Of a stretch of 64,000 nt of DNA, positions 45,941 to 53,780 are shown piece by piece; the stretch's first letter is position 1, and each line of letters begins with the position of its first letter. This DNA is from Micrococcus terreus (GTDB lineage: Bacteria > Actinomycetota > Actinomycetes > Actinomycetales > Micrococcaceae): NCBI RefSeq assembly GCF_900116905.1, contig NZ_FPCG01000007.1:62001-126000 (forward strand), read 5' to 3'. Position numbers and translations under genes: made by a program. The notes below the pieces were generated by a model. It did not search any database. It had not been told where the DNA came from and saw only the letters and a list, made by a program, of their open reading frames with translations.

Positions 45941-46049
45941 TGGTTACTGAACAGCATTTCCTTCACATTGTAACCTCCCCGTGACCTGGGCGCTTGCGTC
46001 GGCAGTCCCACTGCCCCGTTCTGCGAGGGCTCAGCTGCTCCCCGGCATC

Positions 46050-46055
46050 TAGGCT
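46050..46055 (+). promoter_or_regulatory. -10 element placed for a leaderless message
   Basis: TAGGCT ends 7 bases before the ATG at 46063. GGAGG at 46056-46060 lies too close to that ATG to act as a normal ribosome site. Confidence 0.45.
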
Positions 46056-46062
46056 GGAGGGC

Positions 46063-47034
46063 ATGCCCTCCGCAGCCGCCACCGCCCACCGCACGGTCCT
46101 GGACCCGTCGGACTGGACTGCCCGCGCGCAGGCCCATCGGGCCCGGATCGCCGCCTACACCGACCCCATCGTGGAACTGCATCACCGTGGTGAGAAGCAC
46201 CCGGTGCACGACTTCCTCTTCTCCTACTATTCGCTCACCCCTGGTGCGCTGCAGCGCTGGCACCCGGGGACCGGCGTCGTGCTGGCACGCAGCGCTGGTG
46301 AGGGCACCCACCCAGACCAGGAGATTCCCGACGACGGCCCCGCCACCTGGCGCTTCTACCGCGAGGTGGCACCCTCAGACCAGGCGCCGCAGGGCGGCTG
46401 GGAGGTGGATGTGGAGGAGTTCTGCGAGCGGCGGGCATCCATGGTGGAGTTCGGTCGGCGGATCCTCTCCGCCACTGCCTCACGACCAGCACGGCTGGCG
46501 TGCTTCGGCCTGCACGAATGGGCGATGGCCTACCGTGCGGAGGTGCACGGCGTGCGGCACTCCACGGTTCCCCTGCGGCTGGGCGCGGAGGGGACGAATG
46601 CGGTGGTGGAGGGCAGCCGCATCACCTGCTCGCACATCGACGCCTTCCGATTCTTCGCGCCGGAGGCGGTGGAGCTCAACGAGCTGCAGCCCACGCGGGC
46701 TCGGCAGGTGGAGCTGGAGCAGCCCGGCTGCCTCCACGCGAACATGGACCTGTACAAGTGGGCGTACAAGCTGCTGCCGGCCATCAGTTCGGACCTGGTG
46801 GCGGACTGCTTCGAGCTGGCATGGGACATCCGCGGCGTGGACATGCAGGCCTCACCCTATGACCTGGCCGACTGGGGCTACGAGCCCATCCGGATCGAGA
46901 CGGCCGAGGGGCGAGCGGAGTACGTCCGGCATCAGCGCGCCTTCGCCGAGCGGGCACAGGAGCTGCGCGAACGCCTGCTGGCCGCCCTGGACCACCTGGA
47001 GGCGCTCAGCGACGATCTTGTAAAGCTAACTTGA
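46063..47034 (+). CDS. Protein of the family annotated as 3-methyladenine DNA glycosylase
   Basis: 323 residues from the ATG at 46063. The N-terminal pattern (RARIAAYTDPIVELHHRGEKHPVHDFLFSYYSLTPGALQRWHPG) and FGLHEWAMAYR are typical of a uniform actinobacterial family that databases often label 3-methyladenine DNA glycosylase. I see no helix-hairpin-helix or other accepted glycosylase motif, so the enzymatic label is weak. The end overlaps a palindrome at 47031-47040. A dispersed-motif copy lies in frame at 46327-46337 (IPDDGPA). Confidence 0.7.
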   Translation: MPSAAATAHRTVLDPSDWTARAQAHRARIAAYTDPIVELHHRGEKHPVHDFLFSYYSLTPGALQRWHPGTGVVLARSAGEGTHPDQEIPDDGPATWRFYREVAPSDQAPQGGWEVDVEEFCERRASMVEFGRRILSATASRPARLACFGLHEWAMAYRAEVHGVRHSTVPLRLGAEGTNAVVEGSRITCSHIDAFRFFAPEAVELNELQPTRARQVELEQPGCLHANMDLYKWAYKLLPAISSDLVADCFELAWDIRGVDMQASPYDLADWGYEPIRIETAEGRAEYVRHQRAFAERAQELRERLLAALDHLEALSDDLVKLT

Positions 47035-47057
47035 CGTCAAACAGACTTGACTGTCAA
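47031..47057. promoter_or_regulatory. Twin palindromes ahead of the membrane-protein/XRE operon
   Basis: TTGACGTCAA (47031-47040) and TTGACTGTCAA (47047-47057) are each perfectly symmetric, with centres about 16 bases apart. They lie 60-87 bases before the operon start. Good candidates for the operator of the XRE regulator encoded downstream. Confidence 0.55.
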
Positions 47058-47117
47058 GCTTGCTGTACACAGCCGAGCCTCGACGATGCGATCGGCTCAG
47101 TCAGCAGGAGGGACACC

Positions 47118-47639
47118 ATGGACCGCAGTACGGGTGCACAGAGCAGTCAGTCGACCGAGATCCACCGGCACAGCTCATTCTGGGGACGCTCCGCGCGGCT
47201 CGGTGGCGGTTCGGGGCGGCTGATCACCGTCAGCCTCTCCCTGGGCCTGGCCAGCGCGTTCGCCCTGGCAGCGGGAGCCACCGCTCTCGGACGTGCGGCC
47301 AGCCCCGAGATGCCCGAGGCCTGGACGTGGCTGTTCCCGGTCATCTTCTTCTGCCTCGCGGCGCCGGTCGCCTGCATGGCGGCTTGGGCACTGCTCGTGG
47401 ACCGGAGCACGGTCCGAGGCGCCACGAGCAACCCCGAGGACTCGATCGAGAACCGGTGGTACGACCGCGCAGCCCAGGCCACCTTCCATGTGGTCCTGCC
47501 TGTGGTGGGGGTGGGCGCCGGGCTGGCCTCCATCACCCGCTGGCAGGCCGACACCGGGCTGCTGCTGATGGCTATCGCCGTGCTGATGATCCTGGTCTTC
47601 GCCGGCTCCTACCTGTGGGCCAAGCGGGTGGACTCCTGA
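47118..47639 (+). CDS. Membrane protein partner of the XRE regulator
   Basis: 173 residues from the ATG at 47118, preceded by AGGAGGG. Four hydrophobic segments in two pairs lie around residues 38-57, 68-92, 118-138 and 145-165. The segment NPEDSIENRWYDRAAQATF lies in the cytoplasmic loop. The downstream small helix-turn-helix gene starts within its stop codon (TGATG). Small XRE regulators paired with a short polytopic membrane protein are a recurrent bacterial arrangement in which the membrane protein probably senses the envelope or restrains the regulator. The role here is inferred. Confidence 0.75.
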   Translation: MDRSTGAQSSQSTEIHRHSSFWGRSARLGGGSGRLITVSLSLGLASAFALAAGATALGRAASPEMPEAWTWLFPVIFFCLAAPVACMAAWALLVDRSTVRGATSNPEDSIENRWYDRAAQATFHVVLPVVGVGAGLASITRWQADTGLLLMAIAVLMILVFAGSYLWAKRVDS

Positions 47640-47842
47640 TGGAGAACAGCCTCAAGGAGGCCCGGGAACGGGCGGGCTGGTCCCAGCAGCGCCTGGCCGA
47701 TGAGCTGGGGGTCTCCCGGCAGACGGTGATCTCGCTTGAGAAGGGACGCTACGACCCCTCCCTGCCCCTGGCCTTCCGCCTGGCCTCGGCGTTCGGCTGC
47801 CGGATCGAGGACCTCTTCACCCCTGGCGACGAGCAGGCCTGA
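47639..47842 (+). CDS. Small XRE-family transcriptional regulator
   Basis: 67 residues, almost wholly a Cro/CI helix-turn-helix: LKEARERAGWSQQRLADELGVSRQTVISLEKGRYDPSLPLAFRLASAFGCRIEDLF. The ATG at 47639 shares one base with the stop of the membrane-protein gene. It belongs to the short regulators (YozG-like) that carry no sensor domain of their own. It probably binds the twin palindromes at 47031-47057. A small hairpin, CTTCCT/AGGAAG at 47885-47898, follows. Confidence 0.88.
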   Translation: MENSLKEARERAGWSQQRLADELGVSRQTVISLEKGRYDPSLPLAFRLASAFGCRIEDLFTPGDEQA

Positions 47843-47884
47843 GACCGGGCGGTCAGCGCTCCCTCACCCCACGCGGACGGTGCG

Positions 47885-47918
47885 CTTCCTTCAGGAAGGA
47901 GGGGCGCCGTCGTCGGGA
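47885..47918. terminator. Small hairpin and dispersed-motif copy between convergent genes
   Basis: CTTCCT-TC-AGGAAG at 47885-47898 forms a short stem, followed immediately by a copy of the dispersed motif ending at 47918. It sits between the XRE gene and the convergent flavoprotein gene. Confidence 0.5.
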
Positions 47919-47954
47919 GGCCAGGCCTGGATCAGACCGGGCTCGAGCCGGAGG

Positions 47955-49850
47955 TCACCGGGTGAAGATGGGGCGGAAGAACTCCATCAGCTCGTCGGTG
48001 GCGCTCAGCGGCAGCACGTGGGCCACGTACTGGTCCGGACGGACCACCACCACCACGCCGTCACGGCTGAGCTCGCGGCCCTCGAAGATGTCCTGCTCGG
48101 GGTCCACGCCGTAGACCTTGTTCAGGTTGGTGACCTGGAACGGACCGACCTGCGGACGGAAGACCCGCGGGGCCTTCATCAGCTCGACCTCCTGATGCGG
48201 CTGCTGGTAGATCACCGAGACGTCGAACACCGAGTCGGGATCCCAGCCCTCCGGGGTGAAGGCGCGAACGGGACCGTTCTCCCCGCCCATCCATTCGGCC
48301 CAAGTGCGCACCGCCGAGTCCTGGGAGCCGGAGGGGGCGGCGTCGGCGAAGACGTACACCCGCCAGCGGCCGTCAGCGGTGTGCTGGTGACCCAGGTACT
48401 TGCGGTTGGTGTCCGAGACCCGGTGCACCGGGTGGGCCTTGAAGCGCTTGCCCAGCGTGAAGCCGCCGGCCAGCTCCTGGTGGGTGTTCTCCCCCACCAG
48501 CAGTCCCGGCTTGTACTCGGTCATGAAACCGGCCGGGAACTCGGCGGTCTTGGTGTAGAAGTCCTCCAGGGCCGAGGCGCTCTCCAGCTCCTCGGGCTTG
48601 GCGGCCATCATCGAGGACCACTCGCGGTCGAAGTCGATCAGGTTCTGGGCGATCTCCTGGCGCTCGGCGGTGTAGGTGGCCAGCAGCGACTCCGGGGCCA
48701 GGCCGGTGAGCACGTGACCCAGCTTCCAGGCGATGTTGAAGCCGTCCTGGATGGACACGTTCATGCCCTGGCCGGCCTTGGCCGAGTGGGTGTGGCAGGC
48801 GTCGCCAGCGATGAACACGCGCGGGGTGCGGGTGCCGGCCTCCTCGGTGGGGACGTCGTCGAACCGGTCGGTGACGCGGTGTCCGACCTCGTAGACGCTC
48901 CACCAGCCCACGTCCTTCACGTCCACCGAGTACGGCGAGACGATCTCGTTGGCCTTGCGGATGATGGTCTCCAGCGGGGTCTTGCGGACGGCACCGTTGT
49001 CGTTCTCATCCACCTCACCCAGATCCACGTACATGCGGAACAGGAACCCACCCTCACGGGGGATGTGCAGGATGGAGCCGTGCTTGGACTGGATGGCGCA
49101 CTTGGTGCGGATGTCCGGGAAGTCGGTCTCGGCGATCACGTCCATCACACCCCAGGCGTGGTAGGACACGGCACCAACGTGCTGCGCGCCGATGGCCTTG
49201 CGGACGCGTGAGTGCGCGCCGTCACCGCCCAGGACGTACTTGGCGCGCACGGTGCGCTCCTCGCCCTGCGCCGTGCCGCCGTTCGGGGCCTCGCCGGAGC
49301 GCTTGAGGGTCACCGTGACGGGGTACTCGCCCTCGCCGACCTCCAGGGAGACGAACTCCCAGCCCCAGTAGGGCTCGGTGCGGGAGGGTGCGTTCTTGGC
49401 GTAGCGGGCGAAGTAGTCCAGCACGCGGGCCTGGTTGACGATCAGGTGCGGGAACTCGGAGACGCCGGCGGGATCATCCACGGTACGGGCGGTGCGGATG
49501 ATGTGCTCCGGGTTCTGCGGGTCCGGCTTCCAGAAGTTCATCTCGGTCAGGTCGAAGGCCTCGGCGATGATCTCCTCGGCGAAGCCGAACGCCTGGAAGG
49601 TCTCCACGGAACGGGCCTGGATGCCGTCCGCCTGGCCGATCTCCAGACGGCCGTCGCGGCGGTCGATCAGGCAGGTCATGACCTCGGGGAACATGGCCAG
49701 CTGGGCGGTGGCGGTCATGCCAGCCGGGCCGGCGCCGACCACGAGGACGTCCATGGTGTCCGGCAGTTCGGGCGAGCGGTCCACGCCGACGCCGGATGCG
49801 GGCAGCACGCGGGGATCGGTGGAGACATATCCGTGGTGATGGAACAGCAT
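47955..49850 (-). CDS. FAD-dependent aromatic hydroxylase, phenol 2-monooxygenase/3-hydroxybenzoate 4-monooxygenase type
   Basis: 631 residues. The FAD site GAGPAG is at 39-44 and the second FAD/NADPH motif GDGAHS follows near 230. The ribityl-binding stretch AGDACHTHSAKAGQGMN lies near residue 345. The C-terminal thioredoxin-like domain of phenol hydroxylases fills about 450-631. The enzyme adds one hydroxyl to a phenolic ring. Its neighbours suggest the product feeds homoprotocatechuate cleavage, so a hydroxyphenylacetate is a plausible substrate, but 3-hydroxybenzoate is the best-known substrate of the closest class. Divergent from the IclR regulator with a symmetric site between them. Confidence 0.84.
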   Translation of the reverse strand: MLFHHHGYVSTDPRVLPASGVGVDRSPELPDTMDVLVVGAGPAGMTATAQLAMFPEVMTCLIDRRDGRLEIGQADGIQARSVETFQAFGFAEEIIAEAFDLTEMNFWKPDPQNPEHIIRTARTVDDPAGVSEFPHLIVNQARVLDYFARYAKNAPSRTEPYWGWEFVSLEVGEGEYPVTVTLKRSGEAPNGGTAQGEERTVRAKYVLGGDGAHSRVRKAIGAQHVGAVSYHAWGVMDVIAETDFPDIRTKCAIQSKHGSILHIPREGGFLFRMYVDLGEVDENDNGAVRKTPLETIIRKANEIVSPYSVDVKDVGWWSVYEVGHRVTDRFDDVPTEEAGTRTPRVFIAGDACHTHSAKAGQGMNVSIQDGFNIAWKLGHVLTGLAPESLLATYTAERQEIAQNLIDFDREWSSMMAAKPEELESASALEDFYTKTAEFPAGFMTEYKPGLLVGENTHQELAGGFTLGKRFKAHPVHRVSDTNRKYLGHQHTADGRWRVYVFADAAPSGSQDSAVRTWAEWMGGENGPVRAFTPEGWDPDSVFDVSVIYQQPHQEVELMKAPRVFRPQVGPFQVTNLNKVYGVDPEQDIFEGRELSRDGVVVVVRPDQYVAHVLPLSATDELMEFFRPIFTR

Positions 49851-49902
49851 GGGGGCTCCTGGTGATGAGAGGATGCGAGGGTCTGAGCTGTGTTCTATAA
49901 TC

Positions 49903-49915
49903 GAACGAGTCGTTC
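49903..49915. promoter_or_regulatory. Palindrome between the hydroxylase and the IclR gene
   Basis: GAACGA-G-TCGTTC, perfectly symmetric, directly after a consensus TATAAT (49896-49901) in an AT-rich patch. Position and size fit an IclR-family operator controlling the hydroxylase. Confidence 0.6.
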
Positions 49916-50066
49916 ATATACCGAACACGTGACTCAGATCATATACGTTAGGTGACTGTGGTCACAAGACCCTGTCGTCTGGGTCATCCTCCCCCACCGT
50001 CCACCTCCTGCTCAGGTCCAGACGACTGGACCTCTCCGCCTGCGACTCCCGAGACGAGGCCACCTC

Positions 50067-50822
50067 ATGGTCACCCCTGTCACCGCTGCCGGCCCTGCCG
50101 GCACTCCCCGTCCCACCTCGGGCGCGCACTCCCAGACGCTCTCCCGCGGACTGCAGATGCTGGAGCTGGTGGTCTCGGCTCCAGAGCCGCCCACCATCGC
50201 CGAGGTCGCCGCGCAGCTGGGGGTGCACCGCTCCATCGCGTACCGGATCCTGCGCACCCTCGAGGACCACGGCCTCCTCACCCGGGACACCTCGGGGCGG
50301 CTGATCGGCGCGCCCGGTCTGGCGGTGCTGGCTCGCGGGGTGCAGCAGGATCTGCAGTCAGCCGCCCTGCCGGAGCTGACCACACTGGCCAACGAGCTGC
50401 AGATGAGCGCATTCGTGGCGGTGTGGGGCCAAGGCGAGTGCATCACCCTGGTGACGGTGGAGCCCTCCCACGGCCACGCCGTGACGCAGCGGCCCGGTAC
50501 GCGGCACCCCCTGGACCGCGGTGCTCCCGGGCTTGCCGTGCAGGCGGGCATGGGCCTGGAGGAGCTGGATGAGCTCACCGGCGGCGTCCGACCGCGCGAC
50601 GAGGTGGAGCAGACTCGCCAGCGCGGCTTCGCCGTGAGCAACGACGAGGTGCTGGACGGGGTCTCCTCCGTGGCGGTGCCACTGCGTGTGGACGGGCATC
50701 TGCCCGCCGCCGTGGCGGTGGTGTACGCGACCCGCCAGCTGGACGTGGCCGCCGTGGGTGCACGGCTCACGTCCAGCGCGGCTCAGATCGCCGCCCGGCT
50801 GGGTCAGCGCCTGGCTCAGTAG
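50067..50822 (+). CDS. IclR-family transcriptional regulator
   Basis: 251 residues. A winged helix-turn-helix at about residues 24-75 (LSRGLQMLELVVSAPEPPTIAEVAAQLGVHRSIAYRILRTL) is followed by the effector-binding GAF-like domain, ending with FAVSNDEVLDGVSSVAVPL. IclR proteins of this kind (PobR, PcaU-like) control aromatic catabolism. It is divergent from the flavoprotein hydroxylase, and its stop overlaps the stop region of convergent hpaI (50816-50822), leaving no terminator between them. Confidence 0.88.
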   Translation: MVTPVTAAGPAGTPRPTSGAHSQTLSRGLQMLELVVSAPEPPTIAEVAAQLGVHRSIAYRILRTLEDHGLLTRDTSGRLIGAPGLAVLARGVQQDLQSAALPELTTLANELQMSAFVAVWGQGECITLVTVEPSHGHAVTQRPGTRHPLDRGAPGLAVQAGMGLEELDELTGGVRPRDEVEQTRQRGFAVSNDEVLDGVSSVAVPLRVDGHLPAAVAVVYATRQLDVAAVGARLTSSAAQIAARLGQRLAQ

Positions 50823-51661
50823 GAGCCGCGCGGCGCCTGCCCGTCAGAGTCCTCGGCGCCCGGAGCCGGGCACCAGGTGTCCGCCAGCGCCTCCGACCCG
50901 CGGGCCAGCAGGGCGACATCGGCACCCACGTTGACGAAGTCCACCCCGGCCTCCACATACTCCTGGGCGTGGGCCTGCACGAAGGCGTTCACGCCCACGA
51001 TCTTCCCGGCGGCCTTGACCTCGGCGATGACCTTCTTGACCGCGGCCACCACGTCCGGGTGGGCCTGCTGGCCGATCAGGCCCATGGTGGCCGAGAGATC
51101 GGAGGGGCCGATGAAGATCCCGTCCACCCCGTCCACGGCAGCGATCGCAGCGGCGTTCTCCACGCCCGCGGCGGACTCGATCTGCACGAACAGGGTCACC
51201 TGCTCCCCCGCGTCCTGCAGGTACCCGGAGGTGCGGTTCCACCGGCCGGAGCGGGCCAGGGCCGAACCGACCCCGCGCACGCCCTTCGGCGGGTAGTGCA
51301 TGGCCCGCACGGCGGCCTCAGCATCCTGGGCCGTGTGCACCATGGGCACCAACACATTCTGGGCGCCCAGATCCAGCACCTGCTTGATGATCACCTCGTC
51401 CAGGGCGGGCACCCGCACCAGGGACAGCGTCCCGGTCCCCGCGATCACCCGCAGCTGCGCCAAGATGCCCTCCAGGGACAGCGGCGCGTGCTCCCCGTCG
51501 ATCAGCAGGTAGTCCAGTCCGGCACCGGCGCAGATCTCAGCTGCGGTGACGTCACCGGAGGAGAGGAACATGCCGGCCACCGGACGTCCACCGCGGGCCT
51601 GCACGGCCTCGGAGGAGAACAGCTCCTTCAGGCTGGGCTCGATGGTCACTCGAATCGGCAT
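50816..51661 (-). CDS. hpaI: 4-Hydroxy-2-oxo-heptane-1,7-dioate aldolase
   Basis: 281 residues from the ATG at 51661. HpcH/HpaI aldolase family. DYLLIDGEHAPLSLEGI near residues 50-66 has the active-site His. The metal ligands are in QIESAAGVENAAAI (Glu) and IFIGPSDLSATMG (Asp). It splits the C7 hydroxy-oxo-diacid into pyruvate and succinic semialdehyde, the last step of the homoprotocatechuate pathway. Its start lies inside hpaH (16-base overlap), so the two are co-translated. Confidence 0.92.
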   Translation of the reverse strand: MPIRVTIEPSLKELFSSEAVQARGGRPVAGMFLSSGDVTAAEICAGAGLDYLLIDGEHAPLSLEGILAQLRVIAGTGTLSLVRVPALDEVIIKQVLDLGAQNVLVPMVHTAQDAEAAVRAMHYPPKGVRGVGSALARSGRWNRTSGYLQDAGEQVTLFVQIESAAGVENAAAIAAVDGVDGIFIGPSDLSATMGLIGQQAHPDVVAAVKKVIAEVKAAGKIVGVNAFVQAHAQEYVEAGVDFVNVGADVALLARGSEALADTWCPAPGAEDSDGQAPRGSY

Positions 51662-52431
51662 GTCACAGTCCCCAACGGTCCGTAGTCGGCGTACACGGTG
51701 TCCCCGGCGTAGACCCACATGGGCCGGGTGAAGGATCCGGCCAGGATGATCTCTCCGGCCTCGAGCACGTCTCCGTGGCCGGCGATCCGGTTGGCCAGCC
51801 AGTGCACGCCGTTGCCCGGGTGGTTCAGCACGCCGGCGGCCACCCCGGTCTCCACGATCTCCTCGTTCCGGGAGAGCATCCCGCAGACCCAGCGCAGGTC
51901 CACGGCGTCCGGCTTGACCGGGTTGCCGCCGATCACCATGGCGCCCATGGCGGCGTTGTCCGAGATGGTGTCGGTGATGGTCCGGCCCTCCATCTCGATC
52001 CGCGAGTCCAGGATCTCCAGCGCCGGCACCACGTACTCGGTGGCCCGCAGGACGTCGAACAGGTTCACACCGGGACCGGAGAGGGGGTCCTTGAGCACGA
52101 ACGCCAGCTCCATCTCCACGCGCGGGTGGGTGTAGCGGGCCCACTCGTAGACGTGGCCGGACTCCATGACCATGTCATCGAAGATCACCCCGTAGTCCGG
52201 CTCGGTGATGCCGGTGGCGTCCTGCATGGCCTTGGAGGTCAGCCCGATCTTGTGGCCCACCTTCTTCCGCCCGGACTCCTGCTGACGCTGAGCCCAGATG
52301 CCCTGCACGGCGTAGGAGTCCTCGATCTCCATCTCCGGGTACCGCGCGGTCAGCAGCGGCACGGGCTTGCGGTCCTGTCCGGCCTGATGCAGCTCATCGG
52401 CGATCTTCACGTGTGTCTGACGGTCCAGCAT
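51646..52431 (-). CDS. hpaH: 2-Oxo-hept-3-ene-1,7-dioate hydratase
   Basis: 261 residues from the ATG at 52431, with AAGGAG upstream. FAH-fold hydratase of the HpaH/MhpD group. KVGHKIGLTSKAMQDATGI, RVEMELAFVL (metal ligands) and the C-terminal YADYGPLGTVTCRF are diagnostic. It adds water to 2-oxo-hept-3-ene-1,7-dioate before the aldolase step. It overlaps hpaI and is separated from hpaD by a very strong hairpin, so hpaH-hpaI may be expressed less than, or apart from, hpaE-hpaD. Confidence 0.92.
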   Translation of the reverse strand: MLDRQTHVKIADELHQAGQDRKPVPLLTARYPEMEIEDSYAVQGIWAQRQQESGRKKVGHKIGLTSKAMQDATGITEPDYGVIFDDMVMESGHVYEWARYTHPRVEMELAFVLKDPLSGPGVNLFDVLRATEYVVPALEILDSRIEMEGRTITDTISDNAAMGAMVIGGNPVKPDAVDLRWVCGMLSRNEEIVETGVAAGVLNHPGNGVHWLANRIAGHGDVLEAGEIILAGSFTRPMWVYAGDTVYADYGPLGTVTCRFE

Positions 52432-52470
52432 GCGTTCTGCGCTCCTTGGGGGTGGCTGAAGACAAGGATG

Positions 52471-52520
52471 CCCGACGACGGCCGGCACCTTCCAGCGGGA
52501 AGGTGACGGCCGTCGTCGGG
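52471..52520 (-). terminator. Hairpin made of two opposed dispersed-motif copies between hpaD and hpaH
   Basis: Arms 52471-52493 and 52498-52520 pair over 23 bases with one mismatch and an AGCG loop. Each arm begins or ends with CCCGACGACGG/CCGTCGTCGGG. On the minus strand a moderately T-rich run follows. Acts as a terminator or attenuator inside the cluster. Confidence 0.75.
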
Positions 52521-52550
52521 AACCTCATCAGGAGGTGGAAGACGGTGAGC

Positions 52551-53717
52551 TCAGAGCTGGTGGCCCAGCTTGTACTCGCCCTTCTTCCAGTCCGGCATGG
52601 ACTCCTCGCCCTCGTCGGCGCGAGTGTAGGAGAAGCCGTCGGCACCGATGGTCACGGCCATCTCGGAGTCGTCCGTGCGGGCCACGACCTCCTGCGGGTT
52701 GCCGTCCAGGTCCAGGACCAGGGAGGCCTCGGTGTACCAGGACGGGACCACCGGGGTGCCCCACCAGTCGCGGCGCTGGTTGTCATGCACGTCCCAGGTG
52801 ACCACGGGGTTGTCCGGGTCTCCGGTGTAGTAGTCCTGCGTGTAGATCTCCACGCGGTGCCCGTCCGGGTCACGCAGGTAGAGGTAGAACGCGTTGGACA
52901 CACCGTGACGGCCGGGGCCGCGCTCGATCATGTCCGAGCGGCGCAGGGCACCGAGCTTGTCGCAGATGGCCAGGATGTTGTGCTTCTCATGGGTGGAGAA
53001 GGCCACGTGGTGCATGCGGGGGCCGTCGCCACCGGTCATGGCGGTGTCATGCACGGTGGGCTTGCGGCGCATCCAGGCGGCGTAGACGGTGCCCTCGTCG
53101 TCCTGGATGTCCTCGGTGACGCGGAAGCCCAGGTCCTGCATGAACTTGGTGGCGCGCGGCACGTCCGGGGTCACCTGGTTGAAGTGGTCCAGGCGGACCA
53201 GGGCCCCGGGGGTGTAGAGGTCGTAGCGCCAGGCCAGACGCTCCACGTGCTCCACGTCGTAGAAGAACTCGTAGGGGAAGCCCAGCGGGTCCTCCACACG
53301 CACGGAGTCGCCGATGCCCTTGGTGAAGCCCTCGGCCTTGCGCTCCACGCGGCAGCCGAGCTCCTCGTAGAAGGCCACGGCCTTGTCCAGGTCCTCGGGG
53401 CTGCGCACGCGGTAGGAGAACGCGGCGACAGCGGCCACATCGCCCTGGCGCAGCACCAGGTTGTGGTGGATGAACTCCTCGATGGAGCGCAGGTAGACGG
53501 TGTTCTCGTCCTCCTCGGTCACGGTCAGGCCGAGCACGTCCACATAGAACTCACGGGACTTGGCCAGATCGGTGACCACCAGCTCCATGTAGGCACAGCG
53601 CAGGATGTCCGGCGCCGGTGCCGACGGGGTCTGGATGGGGTTGTCCGTCTCGATGGGCGCCTCCTGGGAGACATAGAAGCCCGAGGACGTCTTCGTCCGG
53701 TCAGCGGGGTTCGTCAT
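52551..53717 (-). CDS. hpaD: Homoprotocatechuate 2,3-dioxygenase (extradiol)
   Basis: 388 residues. Type I extradiol dioxygenase with two vicinal-oxygen-chelate domains. Metal ligands are H178, H237 and E290, exactly 23 residues offset from H155/H214/E267 of the Brevibacterium fuscum enzyme. The C-terminal QRRDWWG and VPSWYTEASLVLDLDG also match that enzyme and the manganese MndD of Arthrobacter. It opens 3,4-dihydroxyphenylacetate to 5-carboxymethyl-2-hydroxymuconate semialdehyde. GAGAAGGA precedes the ATG. hpaE lies 63 bases upstream on the same strand. Confidence 0.95.
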   Translation of the reverse strand: MTNPADRTKTSSGFYVSQEAPIETDNPIQTPSAPAPDILRCAYMELVVTDLAKSREFYVDVLGLTVTEEDENTVYLRSIEEFIHHNLVLRQGDVAAVAAFSYRVRSPEDLDKAVAFYEELGCRVERKAEGFTKGIGDSVRVEDPLGFPYEFFYDVEHVERLAWRYDLYTPGALVRLDHFNQVTPDVPRATKFMQDLGFRVTEDIQDDEGTVYAAWMRRKPTVHDTAMTGGDGPRMHHVAFSTHEKHNILAICDKLGALRRSDMIERGPGRHGVSNAFYLYLRDPDGHRVEIYTQDYYTGDPDNPVVTWDVHDNQRRDWWGTPVVPSWYTEASLVLDLDGNPQEVVARTDDSEMAVTIGADGFSYTRADEGEESMPDWKKGEYKLGHQL

Positions 53718-53780
53718 GATGATGTCCTTCTCAACGAGGGGGGTGGGTACGGGGTGATGGGGGCGGCTGGAGCCAGTGGC

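Noticed and set aside
47035-47117. TTGACG/TTGACT as plain -35 boxes only
   Set aside because: No -10 hexamer stands at 16-18 bases from either, and both sites are perfectly symmetric, so an operator is the better reading.
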